Origin: Rivularia sp963920925
Lineage (GTDB): Bacteria; Cyanobacteriota; Cyanobacteriia; Cyanobacteriales; Nostocaceae
Assembly: GCF_963920925.1 (NCBI RefSeq)
Contig: NZ_CAWUDI010000002.1
Location: 124,001-188,000, forward strand
Direction: 5' to 3'
Length of the DNA: 64,000 nucleotides
A program made the translations under genes and the position numbers. The notes under the pieces are model-generated. The model did not search any database. It was not told the DNA's origin and saw only the letters and a program-made list of their open reading frames with translations. Positions 17,638 through 26,605 of this stretch are shown here, piece after piece; within the stretch, counting starts at the first letter, position 1; each line of letters starts with the position of its first letter.

Positions 17638-18744
17638 ATGAAGCGAGTTTGTATTATCTTAGGTACTCGTCCCGAAGCGATTAAGCTGGCTCCGGTGATT
17701 CAAATTTTCCAAGCTTATAAAGGTTTGGAGACTCAGGTGATTTTAACCGGGCAGCATCGCGAGATGGTTGAACAGGTGATGGGATTGTTTAATTTAAAAG
17801 CCGATCGCGATTTGGAGATTATGCAGCCAAAGCAATCTCTCAACGATATTACTTGTCGCAGCTTACGTGGATTGCAAGAGCTATTCGAGGAAAACGAACC
17901 AAATTTAGTTTTGGTGCAGGGAGATACAACTACAGCTTTTGCAGCAGCTTTGGCAGCTTTTTATAAAAAAATTCCTATTGGTCATGTCGAAGCTGGATTA
18001 AGAACTGATAACATATTTAATCCTTATCCAGAAGAAGCTAACCGACGATTAATTTCTCAAATTGCACAGCTGCATTTTGCACCGACACCTTTGGCTGAGG
18101 AAAATTTACATAGCTCTGGAGTATTAGGGGAAGTTCACATGACGGGTAACACCGTGATTGATGCACTGCTAAATGTGGCGAAAAGCGAACCTGCCTGTAA
18201 CGTACCGAGTTTGGAATGGGAAAAATATCGAGTTATTTTAGCTACAGTACATCGCAGAGAAAATTGGGGTGAACCGCTCGAAAGCATTGCTCAAAGCTTC
18301 TTACAGATATTAGATAAATTTCAAGATACAGCATTATTGCTACCATTGCACCGCAATCCTACTGTAAGAGAACCATTGCAGGCAATGTTAGGCAATCATC
18401 CCCGAATCTTCTTAACAGAACCCTTAGATTATGGTCAATTAGTTGGGGCAATAATGCGATCGCACTTATTACTTACAGATTCAGGTGGGTTACAAGAAGA
18501 AGCCCCCAGCTTAGGAAAACCAGTATTAGTACTCAGAGAAACAACCGAAAGACCAGAAGCAGTAAGCGCGGGTACGGCAAAGCTTGTAGGAACCGACACC
18601 CAAACAATAGTAGCTAGTGCAGCACAACTATTAAGTAATCCAGCAGCTTATGACACTATGGCAAACGCAATAAATCCCTTCGGAGACGGTCGTGCTTCTG
18701 AGAGGATTTTGCAAATTGTACGGGGTTTCTTCGCGGAAGATTAG
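17638..18744 (+). CDS. wecB: UDP-N-acetylglucosamine 2-epimerase (non-hydrolysing)
   Basis: The 368-residue protein shows the full non-hydrolysing epimerase pattern: GTRPEAIKLAPVI at the N-terminus, TGQHREM, the central GHVEAGLRT (about 115-123), ATVHRRENWG, and DSGGLQEEAPSLGKPVLVLRETTERPEA near the C-terminus. It interconverts UDP-GlcNAc and UDP-ManNAc for surface polysaccharide or lipid-linked glycan synthesis in the cytosol. The length is normal. No glycan cluster surrounds it. The nearest glycan genes here are glgA, about 0.4 kb downstream on the other strand, and the operon at 38.7 kb. Confidence 0.93.
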   Translation: MKRVCIILGTRPEAIKLAPVIQIFQAYKGLETQVILTGQHREMVEQVMGLFNLKADRDLEIMQPKQSLNDITCRSLRGLQELFEENEPNLVLVQGDTTTAFAAALAAFYKKIPIGHVEAGLRTDNIFNPYPEEANRRLISQIAQLHFAPTPLAEENLHSSGVLGEVHMTGNTVIDALLNVAKSEPACNVPSLEWEKYRVILATVHRRENWGEPLESIAQSFLQILDKFQDTALLLPLHRNPTVREPLQAMLGNHPRIFLTEPLDYGQLVGAIMRSHLLLTDSGGLQEEAPSLGKPVLVLRETTERPEAVSAGTAKLVGTDTQTIVASAAQLLSNPAAYDTMANAINPFGDGRASERILQIVRGFFAED

Positions 18745-18814
18745 TAGGAGAGGGGGGAGAGCGGGGAGAGGGGGTAGAAAAATTATTAACTCCTAACTCC
18801 TAGCTATTAACTGT

Positions 18815-18961
18815 TCACTGTTCGCTGTCATCCAGTGGTAATTCGATTACAAACTCCGCTCCATTTCCGGGAGAAAAAAGGCAATATAAATTACCACCAT
18901 GTGTTTGGGTAACTATACCTAAAACTAGATAAAACAGCGCTGCGAGTTCGTTACCCAGTGC
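18815..18961 (-). pseudogene. Remnant of a sensor histidine kinase C-terminus
   Basis: The minus-strand frame encodes LFYLVLGIVTQTHGGNLY, then SPGNGAEFVIELPL, which is the last part of a HATPase_c domain (G2 region and final strands), and then stops. Nothing upstream in any frame continues the kinase: the preceding DNA is a poly-T/poly-A tract and then the element at 19020-19147. About 45 residues of kinase remain. It is read as the leftover of a deleted gene. An ORF-calling start at 19006 would add a meaningless Lys/Gly-rich leader. Confidence 0.65.
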
Positions 18962-19019
18962 TTCCTCATTCCCTGCTCCCTTTTTTTTTGAATGTTTTTT
19001 TAGCATATTAAGATTAAAA

Positions 19020-19147
19020 CCCTCACCCTGGAAGGGTGGGGCTAAAATTTCAAAGCCTACCTGCGTAGGCTAAAAGGTTTAATTTTTCATAGCCTGCGCC
19101 GCAACCGGGCTTCGTTTCTATAGCCCCACCCTTCGAGGGTAAGGGCG
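19020..19147. repeat. Palindromic element with TAGCCCCACCC ends
   Basis: The arms CCCTCACCCTGGAAGGGTGG.. (19020-19044) and TAGCCCCACCCTTCGAGGGT.. (19121-19147) are inverted. The interior contains a smaller hairpin, AGCCTACCTGCGTAGGCT (19055-19072), and a GCCTGCGCC/GGGC segment. No reading frame spans it. It separates the histidine-kinase remnant from glgA and could mark the site of the deletion. Confidence 0.7.
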
Positions 19148-19184
19148 ATTTATGGGCAGATTGTAAGGGTATCGGTAGAATCTA

Positions 19185-20597
19185 TCAAGACTTCACAGGC
19201 GCATCTTTCTTCTCTTCCTCTTCGGGTAAACCCAACATCTCCCGATATAGACTCACGTACTTTTTAGCCGAAAGATTCCAACTGAAATTTTGACTCATAC
19301 CACGTTGCTGCAATTCCCCCCATTGCGGTTTGAAGCGGAAACCTTCCCAAGCTCTTACCATGCAGGTGTATAGATCGAGTGCTTCGTAACGGTCAAAACA
19401 ATAACCAGTACCTGCTTGATTCGTGGGGTCGTGATGCGATACTGTATCTACCAATCCCCCTGTACGGCGGACAATCGGCACGCAACCGTAACGCATTGCT
19501 AGCATTTGACTAATACCGCAGGGTTCAAAACGACTAGGCATTAAAAATGCATCGCTACCAGCGTAAATACGACGAGCCAAAGCATCGTTGTACAGTATAT
19601 AGCTTGACATCCTTCCGGGAAAACGAGATGCCATTTGCCACAGTTGGGTTTCGTAATTGCGATCTCCCGTCCCCAAAACCACAAACTGAGCATCTGTATA
19701 AGACAAAAATCTATCTAGAACCTGCATCATTAGATCGATGCCTTTCTGCTCTACCAAACGGGATACCATCCCCACTAAAAAGGCATTTTTGTTAACTTCT
19801 AATCCCAATTCTTCTTGTAAAGCGATTTTATTCGGCTTGCGTTTACCTAAACTTTCACTAGTGAAATTCTCTTCAATATACTTGTCTGTTTCTGGGTTGT
19901 AAACTTCGGTATCTATACCATTGACAATACCCGATAATTTACCGCTAATAAATGATAGCAACCCTTCCAAGGTTTCGCCATAATCAGCCGTCTTAATTTG
20001 GTCGGCATAAGTTGGAGAAACCGTAGTTACTCTATCAGCAAACTGTACCGCAGCCGCCATCGTGTTGTGTCCTTGCATATACCACGGGCACCAGGTAATT
20101 TTCTCTAAATACCAGCGCCAAGGACCTTGATAAGCTAAGTTGTGAATCGTAAATACTGTACTAATATCGGAAGATTGATTCAGCCACACCGGAAGCATCC
20201 CCGTGTGCCAATCGTGACAGTGAACTATTTCCGGTTTCCAATAATTCCAACAGAACTCGGCGGCACCATTAGCAAAGAAAGTGAAGCGCCAATCTTCATC
20301 ATCACCGCCATAAACTTTGCGCGGGTCGAAAGCCGGATGTCCAAATAAATACAAAGGAACATCAGTACGGGGAAGCACCGATTCGTAAACCGCAAAATCA
20401 TTGAACATGGCAGAACCCTTCCAAACAGGTTCTTCAGGAATCTCCATCTTATCCGGCAGAAAACCGTAGTAAGGCATAAAAATCCGTACATCATGCCCCA
20501 TTTTCCGCAATATTTTCGGCAATGCACCCACAACATCACCCATTCCACCAACTTTCGCCACCGGAGCCGCTTCCGCCGCTACAAATAGAATCCGCAT
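19185..20597 (-). CDS. glgA: Glycogen synthase (ADP-glucose, GT5)
   Basis: The 470-residue protein begins MRILFVAAEAAPVAKVGGMGDVVG; KVGG (15-18) is the ADP-glucose-binding loop of bacterial and plant starch/glycogen synthases. HCHDWHTGMLPVWL (about 124-137), TIHNLAYQG, VNGIDTEVYNP and the C-terminal PSRFEPCGISQMLAMRYG with GGLVDTV complete the GT5 pattern. It elongates alpha-1,4-glucan from ADP-glucose. The acidic C-terminal tail (PEEEEKKDAP) is short. Cyanobacteria often carry two such genes. The gene stands alone, with palindromic repeat DNA downstream and tandem repeats upstream. Confidence 0.95.
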   Translation of the reverse strand: MRILFVAAEAAPVAKVGGMGDVVGALPKILRKMGHDVRIFMPYYGFLPDKMEIPEEPVWKGSAMFNDFAVYESVLPRTDVPLYLFGHPAFDPRKVYGGDDEDWRFTFFANGAAEFCWNYWKPEIVHCHDWHTGMLPVWLNQSSDISTVFTIHNLAYQGPWRWYLEKITWCPWYMQGHNTMAAAVQFADRVTTVSPTYADQIKTADYGETLEGLLSFISGKLSGIVNGIDTEVYNPETDKYIEENFTSESLGKRKPNKIALQEELGLEVNKNAFLVGMVSRLVEQKGIDLMMQVLDRFLSYTDAQFVVLGTGDRNYETQLWQMASRFPGRMSSYILYNDALARRIYAGSDAFLMPSRFEPCGISQMLAMRYGCVPIVRRTGGLVDTVSHHDPTNQAGTGYCFDRYEALDLYTCMVRAWEGFRFKPQWGELQQRGMSQNFSWNLSAKKYVSLYREMLGLPEEEEKKDAPVKS

Positions 20598-20915
20598 TTC
20601 AGTTATCAGTTATCGGTTGTCAGTTATAAGTTATCAGCAATTAGTAACCAGTTGACAATTATCAGTTAGCAGTTAGCAGTTACTTGACTATTAATTTTTC
20701 TGGGTTCGAACCATGATTACCCATCCAAATTAATGTGGTGGAATTTATAAGTCTAAGAAATAAGAGTTATCGTTTTACATAAAGATTTGCCCAATTTAGC
20801 TAGCACAGGCGGGCTTCGTATTTACAACTGCTGAAATGGTGCGTTAGGCGCAAAACAAATATATTTGATCGCGAACAGAATTACCCATCGCGCCATAACA
20901 CACCCTACAATTGTT

Positions 20916-20943
20916 CACTGCTCACTGCTCACTGCTCACTGCT
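20916..20943. repeat. Heptamer tandem repeat (CACTGCT)4 reaching into hemC
   Basis: Four copies of CACTGCT are followed by a variant, AACTGCG. The last bases supply the hemC stop codon (TAG on the minus strand). The rest of the 344-base gap 20598-20941 contains degenerate CAGTTAT/CAGTTAG units near 20600-20690 and unremarkable DNA; no gene is seen there. Confidence 0.8.
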
Positions 20944-21910
20944 AACTGCGATCGAGGGTAGCGAAAATCTCTTCTAAAATTTCCTGCGCTCCTTGTTCGC
21001 GTAAACGCTGCGCTAGTTGAGTTCCTATTTTCTCTGGTTCGGATAAGGAACCGGAAACGGTGTCTTGAACGCGCTTTGTACCGTCGATGCTGGCCACTAT
21101 TCCCGTTAGAGTCAGTTCGTCACCATTTATTTCGGTATTTACGCCGATGGGTACTTGACAACCGCCTTCTAATTCCCGCAGGAAAGCTCTTTCTGCAAGA
21201 CAGCGATCGCGCGTTTGGGGATGTTCGATTGATTTGAGCAAGGATATCAGTTTTTCGTTGTCGGCAAGGCATTCGATGCCTAATGCACCTTGTCCGACTG
21301 CGTGAAGGGAGATTTCTTTAGGAATGACTTGATGAACGCGCTCTGCCATTCCCAAGCGTCCTAACCCTGCTGCTGCCAAGATTAAAGCGTCGTATTCTCC
21401 GGAGTCAAGTTTGCCAAGACGGGTATTTAGATTACCGCGTACATCTTTAAACTCGAAGTGAGGAAAATGATGCCGCAATTGCGCCAAGCGTCGTAGAGAA
21501 GATGTACCGATAACCGCACCTTCGGGTAAGGTTTCGATTTGTTTATCTTTGTGCTTTTCATGCACAACCAAAGCATCTGCCGGGTTTTCTCGTTCGGTAA
21601 TCGTCGCTAAACCCAATCCTTCTGGTAAACGAGTAGGTAAATCCTTTAGAGAATGAACTGCAAAGTCAATCTCCCGATTCATCATTCCCAATTCCAGTTC
21701 TTTGGTGAATAGTGCTTTGTCACCAATCTTAGCTAAAGGCACATCCAAGATTTTGTCACCCTTGGTAGACATGGTGTGAACTTCAAACTGGATGTTAGGA
21801 AACTTTAGGGAAAGTTGCTCTTTTACCCAATGTGTCTGGATAAGAGCGAGTTGGCTTTTACGAGAACCAATACGAATGGTAGTGATAGAACTAGAAACAA
21901 CTGATGTCAT
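20942..21910 (-). CDS. hemC: Hydroxymethylbilane synthase (porphobilinogen deaminase)
   Basis: From the ATG at 21910 the protein has 322 residues. It contains IRIGSRKSQLALIQT near the start, FAVHSLKDLPTRLP (substrate-binding), GTSSLRRLAQL, and the cofactor cysteine in LEGGCQVPIG. It joins four porphobilinogen units into hydroxymethylbilane for heme, chlorophyll and bilin synthesis. A start at 21970 would add 20 residues that do not match the family, so I took the internal ATG followed by TSVVSSSITTIRIG. Its heme product pathway feeds PcyA, encoded at 50.8 kb, but the genes are far apart. Confidence 0.95.
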   Translation of the reverse strand: MTSVVSSSITTIRIGSRKSQLALIQTHWVKEQLSLKFPNIQFEVHTMSTKGDKILDVPLAKIGDKALFTKELELGMMNREIDFAVHSLKDLPTRLPEGLGLATITERENPADALVVHEKHKDKQIETLPEGAVIGTSSLRRLAQLRHHFPHFEFKDVRGNLNTRLGKLDSGEYDALILAAAGLGRLGMAERVHQVIPKEISLHAVGQGALGIECLADNEKLISLLKSIEHPQTRDRCLAERAFLRELEGGCQVPIGVNTEINGDELTLTGIVASIDGTKRVQDTVSGSLSEPEKIGTQLAQRLREQGAQEILEEIFATLDRS

Positions 21911-22768
21911 AAACCGCGCTTTGTGGTTAAGAGGAGATATATTCCTTATATAGACTACCGCAATCAGCAACTCGAAGAATTGATTCCCATAGTTTAGGTC
22001 AAGTGAATGAAGGCATTTTTTTACATTCCTTCACGAACTTTTGTTAAATATTTCGCAGTAAAATCTAGAGACGCTAAAAATCACATCTCAGATGCAAGTT
22101 ATTGTCTTGATTCCTGGTAAAATGGGGGGAAAAAGAAATCGCGAATTATAAAGAATAATTAATTTTTTGCAGTTGGTATTTTATTTGATAAGTAGGGAAT
22201 GGGGAACAGGGAATGGGAGCATCCCTGTTTTGATAATTTACCAAGATTTAGGTTGTCATTCTGCTACGCTACATTTGTAATGACAAAATATATTTTTAAA
22301 TGTTTGGGATGCTCTGTTCTCCGTTCCCCGTTTTCTGTTTCTCCTTTTCCAACTATTTAACGCTGCATACTAGGTACGGAAGAACCAACAATAATAAATC
22401 AAGCTTTTTTAAATCAAAATATTTTTAATAAAACTGGTTTTAATCAATGCAATTGCTGTAATACTAAAGCAATCTATTTTTTTTGATGCAAATCACCACC
22501 TGATGTCTAAGTTGATATTTTAAAATTACGATTGATTCAGTCCTATTGCCGAGGACTTTTGCCCTCAAGAGCGGAAAATGCTATTTACTAATGGGCTATT
22601 AAACAGTTAATTCTGTTAATTCGATTCTCCGTCAGACTTCCGTCATACTTAAATAAAAAATAAACCCGACTCTAGAAAGAAGAAATCATTCTTTTAAAAA
22701 GATATTAGTGATTAAGAACAAGAATTATTTTACAAAAAATGTCAGTTGAACCTTGGGAGTAAATAGCG
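21911..22768. other. Long intergenic region containing a MITE-like element
   Basis: This 858-base region lies between the divergent hemC and phosphoesterase genes. Apart from the MITE-like repeat at 22217-22314, flanked by GGGGAACAGGGAATGGG-type spacer units, it is AT-rich and has no plausible gene. It must hold both promoters. GGGAGT at 22755-22760 is the likely ribosome-binding site for the TTG start at 22769. Confidence 0.55.
22217..22314. mobile_element. MITE-like element with GAGCATCCC terminal inverted repeats
   Basis: GAGCATCCC (22217-22225) and GGGATGCTC (22306-22314) are exact inverted ends. The interior has a hairpin with TTGTCATT (from 22253) and AATGACAA (to about 22287). It is about 98 bases, non-coding, and of the size and shape of miniature inverted-repeat elements mobilised in trans. 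No target duplication can be confirmed because it sits within repetitive spacer DNA. Confidence 0.6.
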
Positions 22769-24343
22769 TTGAAATTTGTATCAGAGCCTACAATTACTGA
22801 AAAGATTCGTAAGATGAAGCAGCGGGTGAAATGGGGAGACTCCGCAATAGTTGAACGAAATATTGACCAAACAAGTTTAGTTATAGATGATGGTAAAACT
22901 GACGATGTAGAATTTTCTTTTTTAGTCGTAGGTGATAGCGGTACGGGTTCGCACCGGGGACATAGCCCGATGAGGAGAATTGCCGAACTGATGATACCCC
23001 ACTACGATGAATGTCGGTTTATGCTGCATACGGGCGATGTTGTTTATCAAGTGGGTTCAAGCGAATACTACCCCAAAAACTTCATTAAACCCTATCGAGA
23101 ACTTATTGTAGGTGGCGAACATTATAAAAAAGTTGCTTACGATCGAATGGTTTTCAAGAAGCCTATTTTACCCGTACTCGGAAACCACGATTATTATGAT
23201 TTACCAATTCTATTCGGCTTGATATCGGCAACAACCTTACCATTTCGTCGCTTTATTCCGTCAAAATTAGATATTGAAGTTGGCAGACACGGTTCACATA
23301 AAGGTGATGCGTTTGCACGAGCATTTTTCGATTATTTAAGCCAGTTTCATTTTCCAGGTGAATTAGCGCTTCATTTGGACGAATACTATACCGCTAAAAC
23401 AGATAGAGGAAGATGTCTTCGTTACGTACCGGGGCAATTTACCCGTCTTCCCAATCGTTACTATACATTCCGTTACGGTGGAATAGATTTTTTTGCTTTA
23501 GATTCTAATACTATCAATGACCCGCTTCCTTTACCAGATACAAAGGAAGGAAAAGCTTATCGTTTATCATTAGAAAAAAGACGCACGGAGTTAGAGCAAG
23601 AACAAGAAGAAATACGAGAAACTTCCGAAAAGCTAAATCCAAATAAGCCTAGCGACGCAGAAAAAATTGATGATTTACAGTCTAAGCTGTCGCAAATCGA
23701 GGAAATGATTGTTGATATTGACAAGCAATTAAATACTCCTAGAATTACAGTTGTCGATACCGAACAACTTGAATGGCTGAAGCAGCGTTTAATTAAATCT
23801 TGGAATTCTTCCTATGTGCGGGGACGAGTAGTCTATTTTCATCATCCTCCCTACGTCACTGAAGCAACTAAATGGGAACAAGCTCAGACTCTCGCAGTTC
23901 GTAGCCGCATCCGCAAGGTACTTAATGAAGTTGCTAAGGAGGTAGATTCCTTAACTCAAGGTCGTCCTATAGTGGATTTAGTGTTAAACGGACACGCCCA
24001 CTGTATGGAACATATAGAAACATTAGATACAGGTAACGCCGACTCTAACATCAACTGGATAGTTTGCGGAGGTAGCGGACATAGCTTGCGACGACAGCGG
24101 GAAGAAGGAGCAGCTTTACAGGAATATTTATCAATAAGCGACGAACAAAAATCTCAGGTGATAGCGCGATCGCATCTTTATGTAGGTCGTAACGGCCACG
24201 GTTCTCATAAAAGAAGACCTTATTCGGGACTTAGAATTGATGTTAAAGAAGGTTCTCCACCCAAGTTCGTAGTTAAACCGTTAGTTGCAGAACGCTATCA
24301 AAGGGAATGGCATCAACCAGAAATAGAATCATTTACAATTTAG
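22769..24343 (+). CDS. Calcineurin-like metallophosphoesterase with coiled-coil insertion
   Basis: The 524-residue protein carries the metallophosphoesterase motif set in order: VVGDSGTGS (about 52-60), HTGDVVYQVG (90-99), PVLGNHDYYD (134-143), YFHHPPY (357-363) and LNGHAHCMEH (about 409-418). These bind two metal ions in phosphodiester or phosphomonoester hydrolysis. Between the third and fourth motifs lies a Glu/Lys/Gln-rich segment (about 268-325) with coiled-coil character, which is unusual for the family. The start is TTG, preceded by GGGAGT at good spacing. No signal peptide is visible, so it is probably cytosolic. The substrate is unknown. Confidence 0.82.
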   Translation: MKFVSEPTITEKIRKMKQRVKWGDSAIVERNIDQTSLVIDDGKTDDVEFSFLVVGDSGTGSHRGHSPMRRIAELMIPHYDECRFMLHTGDVVYQVGSSEYYPKNFIKPYRELIVGGEHYKKVAYDRMVFKKPILPVLGNHDYYDLPILFGLISATTLPFRRFIPSKLDIEVGRHGSHKGDAFARAFFDYLSQFHFPGELALHLDEYYTAKTDRGRCLRYVPGQFTRLPNRYYTFRYGGIDFFALDSNTINDPLPLPDTKEGKAYRLSLEKRRTELEQEQEEIRETSEKLNPNKPSDAEKIDDLQSKLSQIEEMIVDIDKQLNTPRITVVDTEQLEWLKQRLIKSWNSSYVRGRVVYFHHPPYVTEATKWEQAQTLAVRSRIRKVLNEVAKEVDSLTQGRPIVDLVLNGHAHCMEHIETLDTGNADSNINWIVCGGSGHSLRRQREEGAALQEYLSISDEQKSQVIARSHLYVGRNGHGSHKRRPYSGLRIDVKEGSPPKFVVKPLVAERYQREWHQPEIESFTI

Positions 24344-24369
24344 ACCGAATTGAATTATTTGTAAGAAAT

Positions 24370-24402
24370 AGAAACCCGATATCTTAAAGATGCCGGGTTT
24401 CT
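24370..24402. terminator. Candidate terminator hairpin between convergent genes
   Basis: AGAAACCCG (24370-24378) pairs with CGGGTTTCT (24394-24402). It lies 27 bases after the phosphoesterase stop codon. The T run is poor on the plus strand, so efficiency is uncertain; it may serve the convergent gene as well. Confidence 0.5.
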
Positions 24403-24582
24403 AAAATTTAATATTTCAAATTTCAGATTAATTATTGCTGAAAAAAATTGATTCTTTAAAAGCCTTTTCCAGCTGTTCCCCGTTCCCCGTTCCCTATTCC
24501 CTACTCAAAAACCATAAGTCAAAAATCAAAAACGCGATAACATTCTTGGTTTTTAACTTTTGATTTTCTGTGATTCAACAAA

Positions 24583-24951
24583 TTAAATCGCACCTGGTCC
24601 TTTACCGCGAGTATCAGCTTCCATTGTTAAATCGCCATCCTTTTCTTGATTAACTTCTTCAAGTTCTTCAGCACGTTGTGCAGCTTCTTCTTTTGCTTGT
24701 GCTTTAGCATCACCGGGTTCTTCGTAGTACATTTCTGGCTCAACTGCGTAATTATTTACCAAGCCTTCTTTATCTACGGTATAACCTTCACTGGTGTCTA
24801 AGCTTGGATCTTGTTCTTTGTCAGGGCTATGTTTATAATTTTCTTTCTCTCTTTCTTTACGAGCCGCAGTCTCAGCAGGAACAATACCCCTATCGTATTG
24901 ATCTTCCTGAACGCGATCGGATGAATCTACAGCTTTATTTTTATCAGCCAT
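24583..24951 (-). CDS. Acidic, highly charged hypothetical protein
   Basis: The 122-residue product has almost no hydrophobic core: it is rich in Glu, Asp, Lys, Ala and Gln (for example DAKAQAKEEAAQRAEELEEV), and probably disordered with one helical stretch near residues 78-102. I recognise no domain. AAGGAG lies about nine bases before the ATG, so it is a real gene. It could be a stress-type hydrophilic protein, but that is a guess from composition. The downstream hairpin at 24370-24402 separates it from the convergent phosphoesterase gene. Confidence 0.65.
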   Translation of the reverse strand: MADKNKAVDSSDRVQEDQYDRGIVPAETAARKEREKENYKHSPDKEQDPSLDTSEGYTVDKEGLVNNYAVEPEMYYEEPGDAKAQAKEEAAQRAEELEEVNQEKDGDLTMEADTRGKGPGAI

Positions 24952-25239
24952 TACTACTGCTCCTTATTAAATAGTTTCTTAATTAACTTCTAAAACTAGA
25001 TTAGGTTAACAGATGGCAAAGAACATACTATCGTTAGAAGTGACTTAGCTCAAAGACTGATGATTTTTTCTCTCTCGCAAGACATAAATATAAGTAAAAA
25101 TTATTTTAACTTTGGGATGAATTTATAGTAGCTGTAAGTAAGTTTAATGCTATGACTTATATTCTCCAGAAACAACCGGGTTTCAAAAGAACCGCTCAAA
25201 GAAAACATCATAATTCTTAACAAAATGAAACGCACTTAA

Positions 25240-25268
25240 AAACCCGGTTTCTTTAAGAAACCGGGTTT
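25240..25268 (-). terminator. Terminator of the CAAD gene, perfect 14-bp stem
   Basis: AAACCCGGTTTCTT (25240-25253) is exactly complementary to AAGAAACCGGGTTT (25255-25268), with one base in the centre. On the minus strand the stem is followed by TT, continuing a T run of five, 50 bases after the stop codon at 25318. A second, weaker GAAAC/GTTTC hairpin occurs near 25170-25186. The rest of the 366-base gap 24952-25317 shows no gene. Confidence 0.75.
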
Positions 25269-25317
25269 ATGGAATTATCGCGATCGCGAATAAATTTCTA
25301 AAGAAAGTTTTAGAAAC

Positions 25318-25773
25318 TTAGTTCAACGATTCCGGATTATTTTGGCCGGTAATTTGTTTTTTAAAGGAGTCAATTTCTGCGGCTAATTCTTTTCTAGTTG
25401 GTGCTTTAAGTAGGTAGCGGAATGTAAACCAACCAGTATATCCAATTCCAATCAACTCAAAAACAGGAGATACCAAAGGAATATCGTTTACCGCAGCGAG
25501 CATTGCTAATACAACTCTCAAAGCGACGAATGATGCTAGAAATACCGCAAGCCCGATAAGCGGTGTTTTGTATGCACTATAAAACTTACTTAAGTCTTCA
25601 GGAATCTCTTTCAAGAATTGAGAAATTTTTGCACCAATCATTTCTAATTGGTTATCAGATGTTTCAGCAGGTGGTAACTTAGCCATAGTTTGGGGATTCG
25701 TACCATCTAACGCTGGCATCTCGTTTTGTAAAGCGGTGTCAACCTTTTGTGGTTCCTTGTATTCTGTCTCCAT
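25318..25773 (-). CDS. CAAD-domain thylakoid membrane protein
   Basis: The 151-residue protein has a polar N-terminal half (to about 55) followed by the CAAD module: an amphipathic helix (FLKEIPEDLSKFYSAYK), a first span (TPLIGLAVFLASFVALRVVLAML), a second span (LVSPVFELIGIGYTGWFTFRYLL) and a final helix (RKELAAEIDSFKKQI). CAAD domains are found in cyanobacteria, both alone and appended to aminoacyl-tRNA synthetases that they anchor to thylakoids; plant CURT1 thylakoid-curvature proteins share the module. The ATG is preceded by AAGGAG. A perfect-stem terminator follows it, so the gene is probably monocistronic. Confidence 0.88.
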   Translation of the reverse strand: METEYKEPQKVDTALQNEMPALDGTNPQTMAKLPPAETSDNQLEMIGAKISQFLKEIPEDLSKFYSAYKTPLIGLAVFLASFVALRVVLAMLAAVNDIPLVSPVFELIGIGYTGWFTFRYLLKAPTRKELAAEIDSFKKQITGQNNPESLN

Positions 25774-26335
25774 TTTTTTCTCCTTACTTTTAATAAATTT
25801 AACGAGGTTTGTGTATATTCAAGCTTCAGCCTAAGATTTTTAGTGCTGTGTTATCAACCCACCCATTCACCATATTTACTTTACCGTCTGAGAAAAAACA
25901 CTTATTTGTTAATTTATTGTTACTTTCATAGGTAGTTAGATAAAAGGCTTTCTTATCAAGTATCGTGGATAGGGCATAGCGCATAAGGCATTGAATGCGG
26001 AAAAACTATATATTTGCATTCTTTGACATAAATTTTTTCTTATTGCCCCTTAATCTATTTGTACATTTACTAATAAATTCTTCATCAATCTCTTGGAACA
26101 TTATTCATCTCTATCAAGAGGTACAGTTAGTTATCAGTGAGCAGTGAGCAGTGAGTTATTCTTCCCCCCTCTCCCCATCCCCCATCCCCTCATCTCCTCA
26201 TCGTGACAAACGTCACTTTGTTTCGAGACTCAAATCACTTCGCGTTATTTAGCTTTTCACCTAGATTACGAAAAAGATGAGTTATAACTGAAGCAAAAAT
26301 ACGGATACGTTTATTGTTTGCTCAGGGGAATTATT
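25774..26335. other. Intergenic region, no clear gene
   Basis: The 562-base gap holds spacer repeats (CAGTGAGCAGTGAG near 26137-26153, then CCCCTCTCCCCATCCCCC near 26165-26187) and AT-rich DNA. A frame at 25747-25935 on the plus strand lacks a ribosome-binding site and starts inside the CAAD gene on the opposite strand, so it was not accepted. Confidence 0.5.
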
Positions 26336-26479
26336 ATGTGTGAGAAGTTTCTACTGGCGATTAGTTTAACGTTGGCTCTCCATTTATGCACGTTAACGGG
26401 TTCATTTTCTCTTAGTGAGATTACCGAAGAAGCTATACCAAACCAAATTTGGTTTGTGGCGCAAAAACATAGAAATTGA
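26336..26479 (+). CDS. Possible small secreted protein, 47 residues
   Basis: An ATG preceded by CAGGGGAATTATT (Shine-Dalgarno AGGGGAA at about eight bases) opens a 47-codon frame. The product starts MCEKFLLAISLTLALHLC, a short charged segment followed by a hydrophobic core like a signal peptide or membrane anchor, and continues with an acidic segment (SEITEEAIPNQ). No known family is recognised. It lies upstream of the pentapeptide-repeat protein gene on the same strand with 126 bases between. Acceptance rests on the ribosome-binding site and signal-like start only. Confidence 0.4.
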   Translation: MCEKFLLAISLTLALHLCTLTGSFSLSEITEEAIPNQIWFVAQKHRN

Positions 26480-26605
26480 ATATTTGAGGTTTGGGCTAAA
26501 TCTAAAATTTGCTAGTTTTTACTTAGAAAAAAATTGCTAATAGTATTACTTTTTATGGGTTAAGCTGGGTAGTCAGGAAAACATACTGCTATCTATTGAC
26601 TTACT

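Noticed and set aside
20701..20730. tRNA-like T arm (GGGTTCGAACC)
   Set aside because: No anticodon or D arm can be folded from the DNA on either side on either strand; the upstream DNA is CAGTTAG-type repeat.
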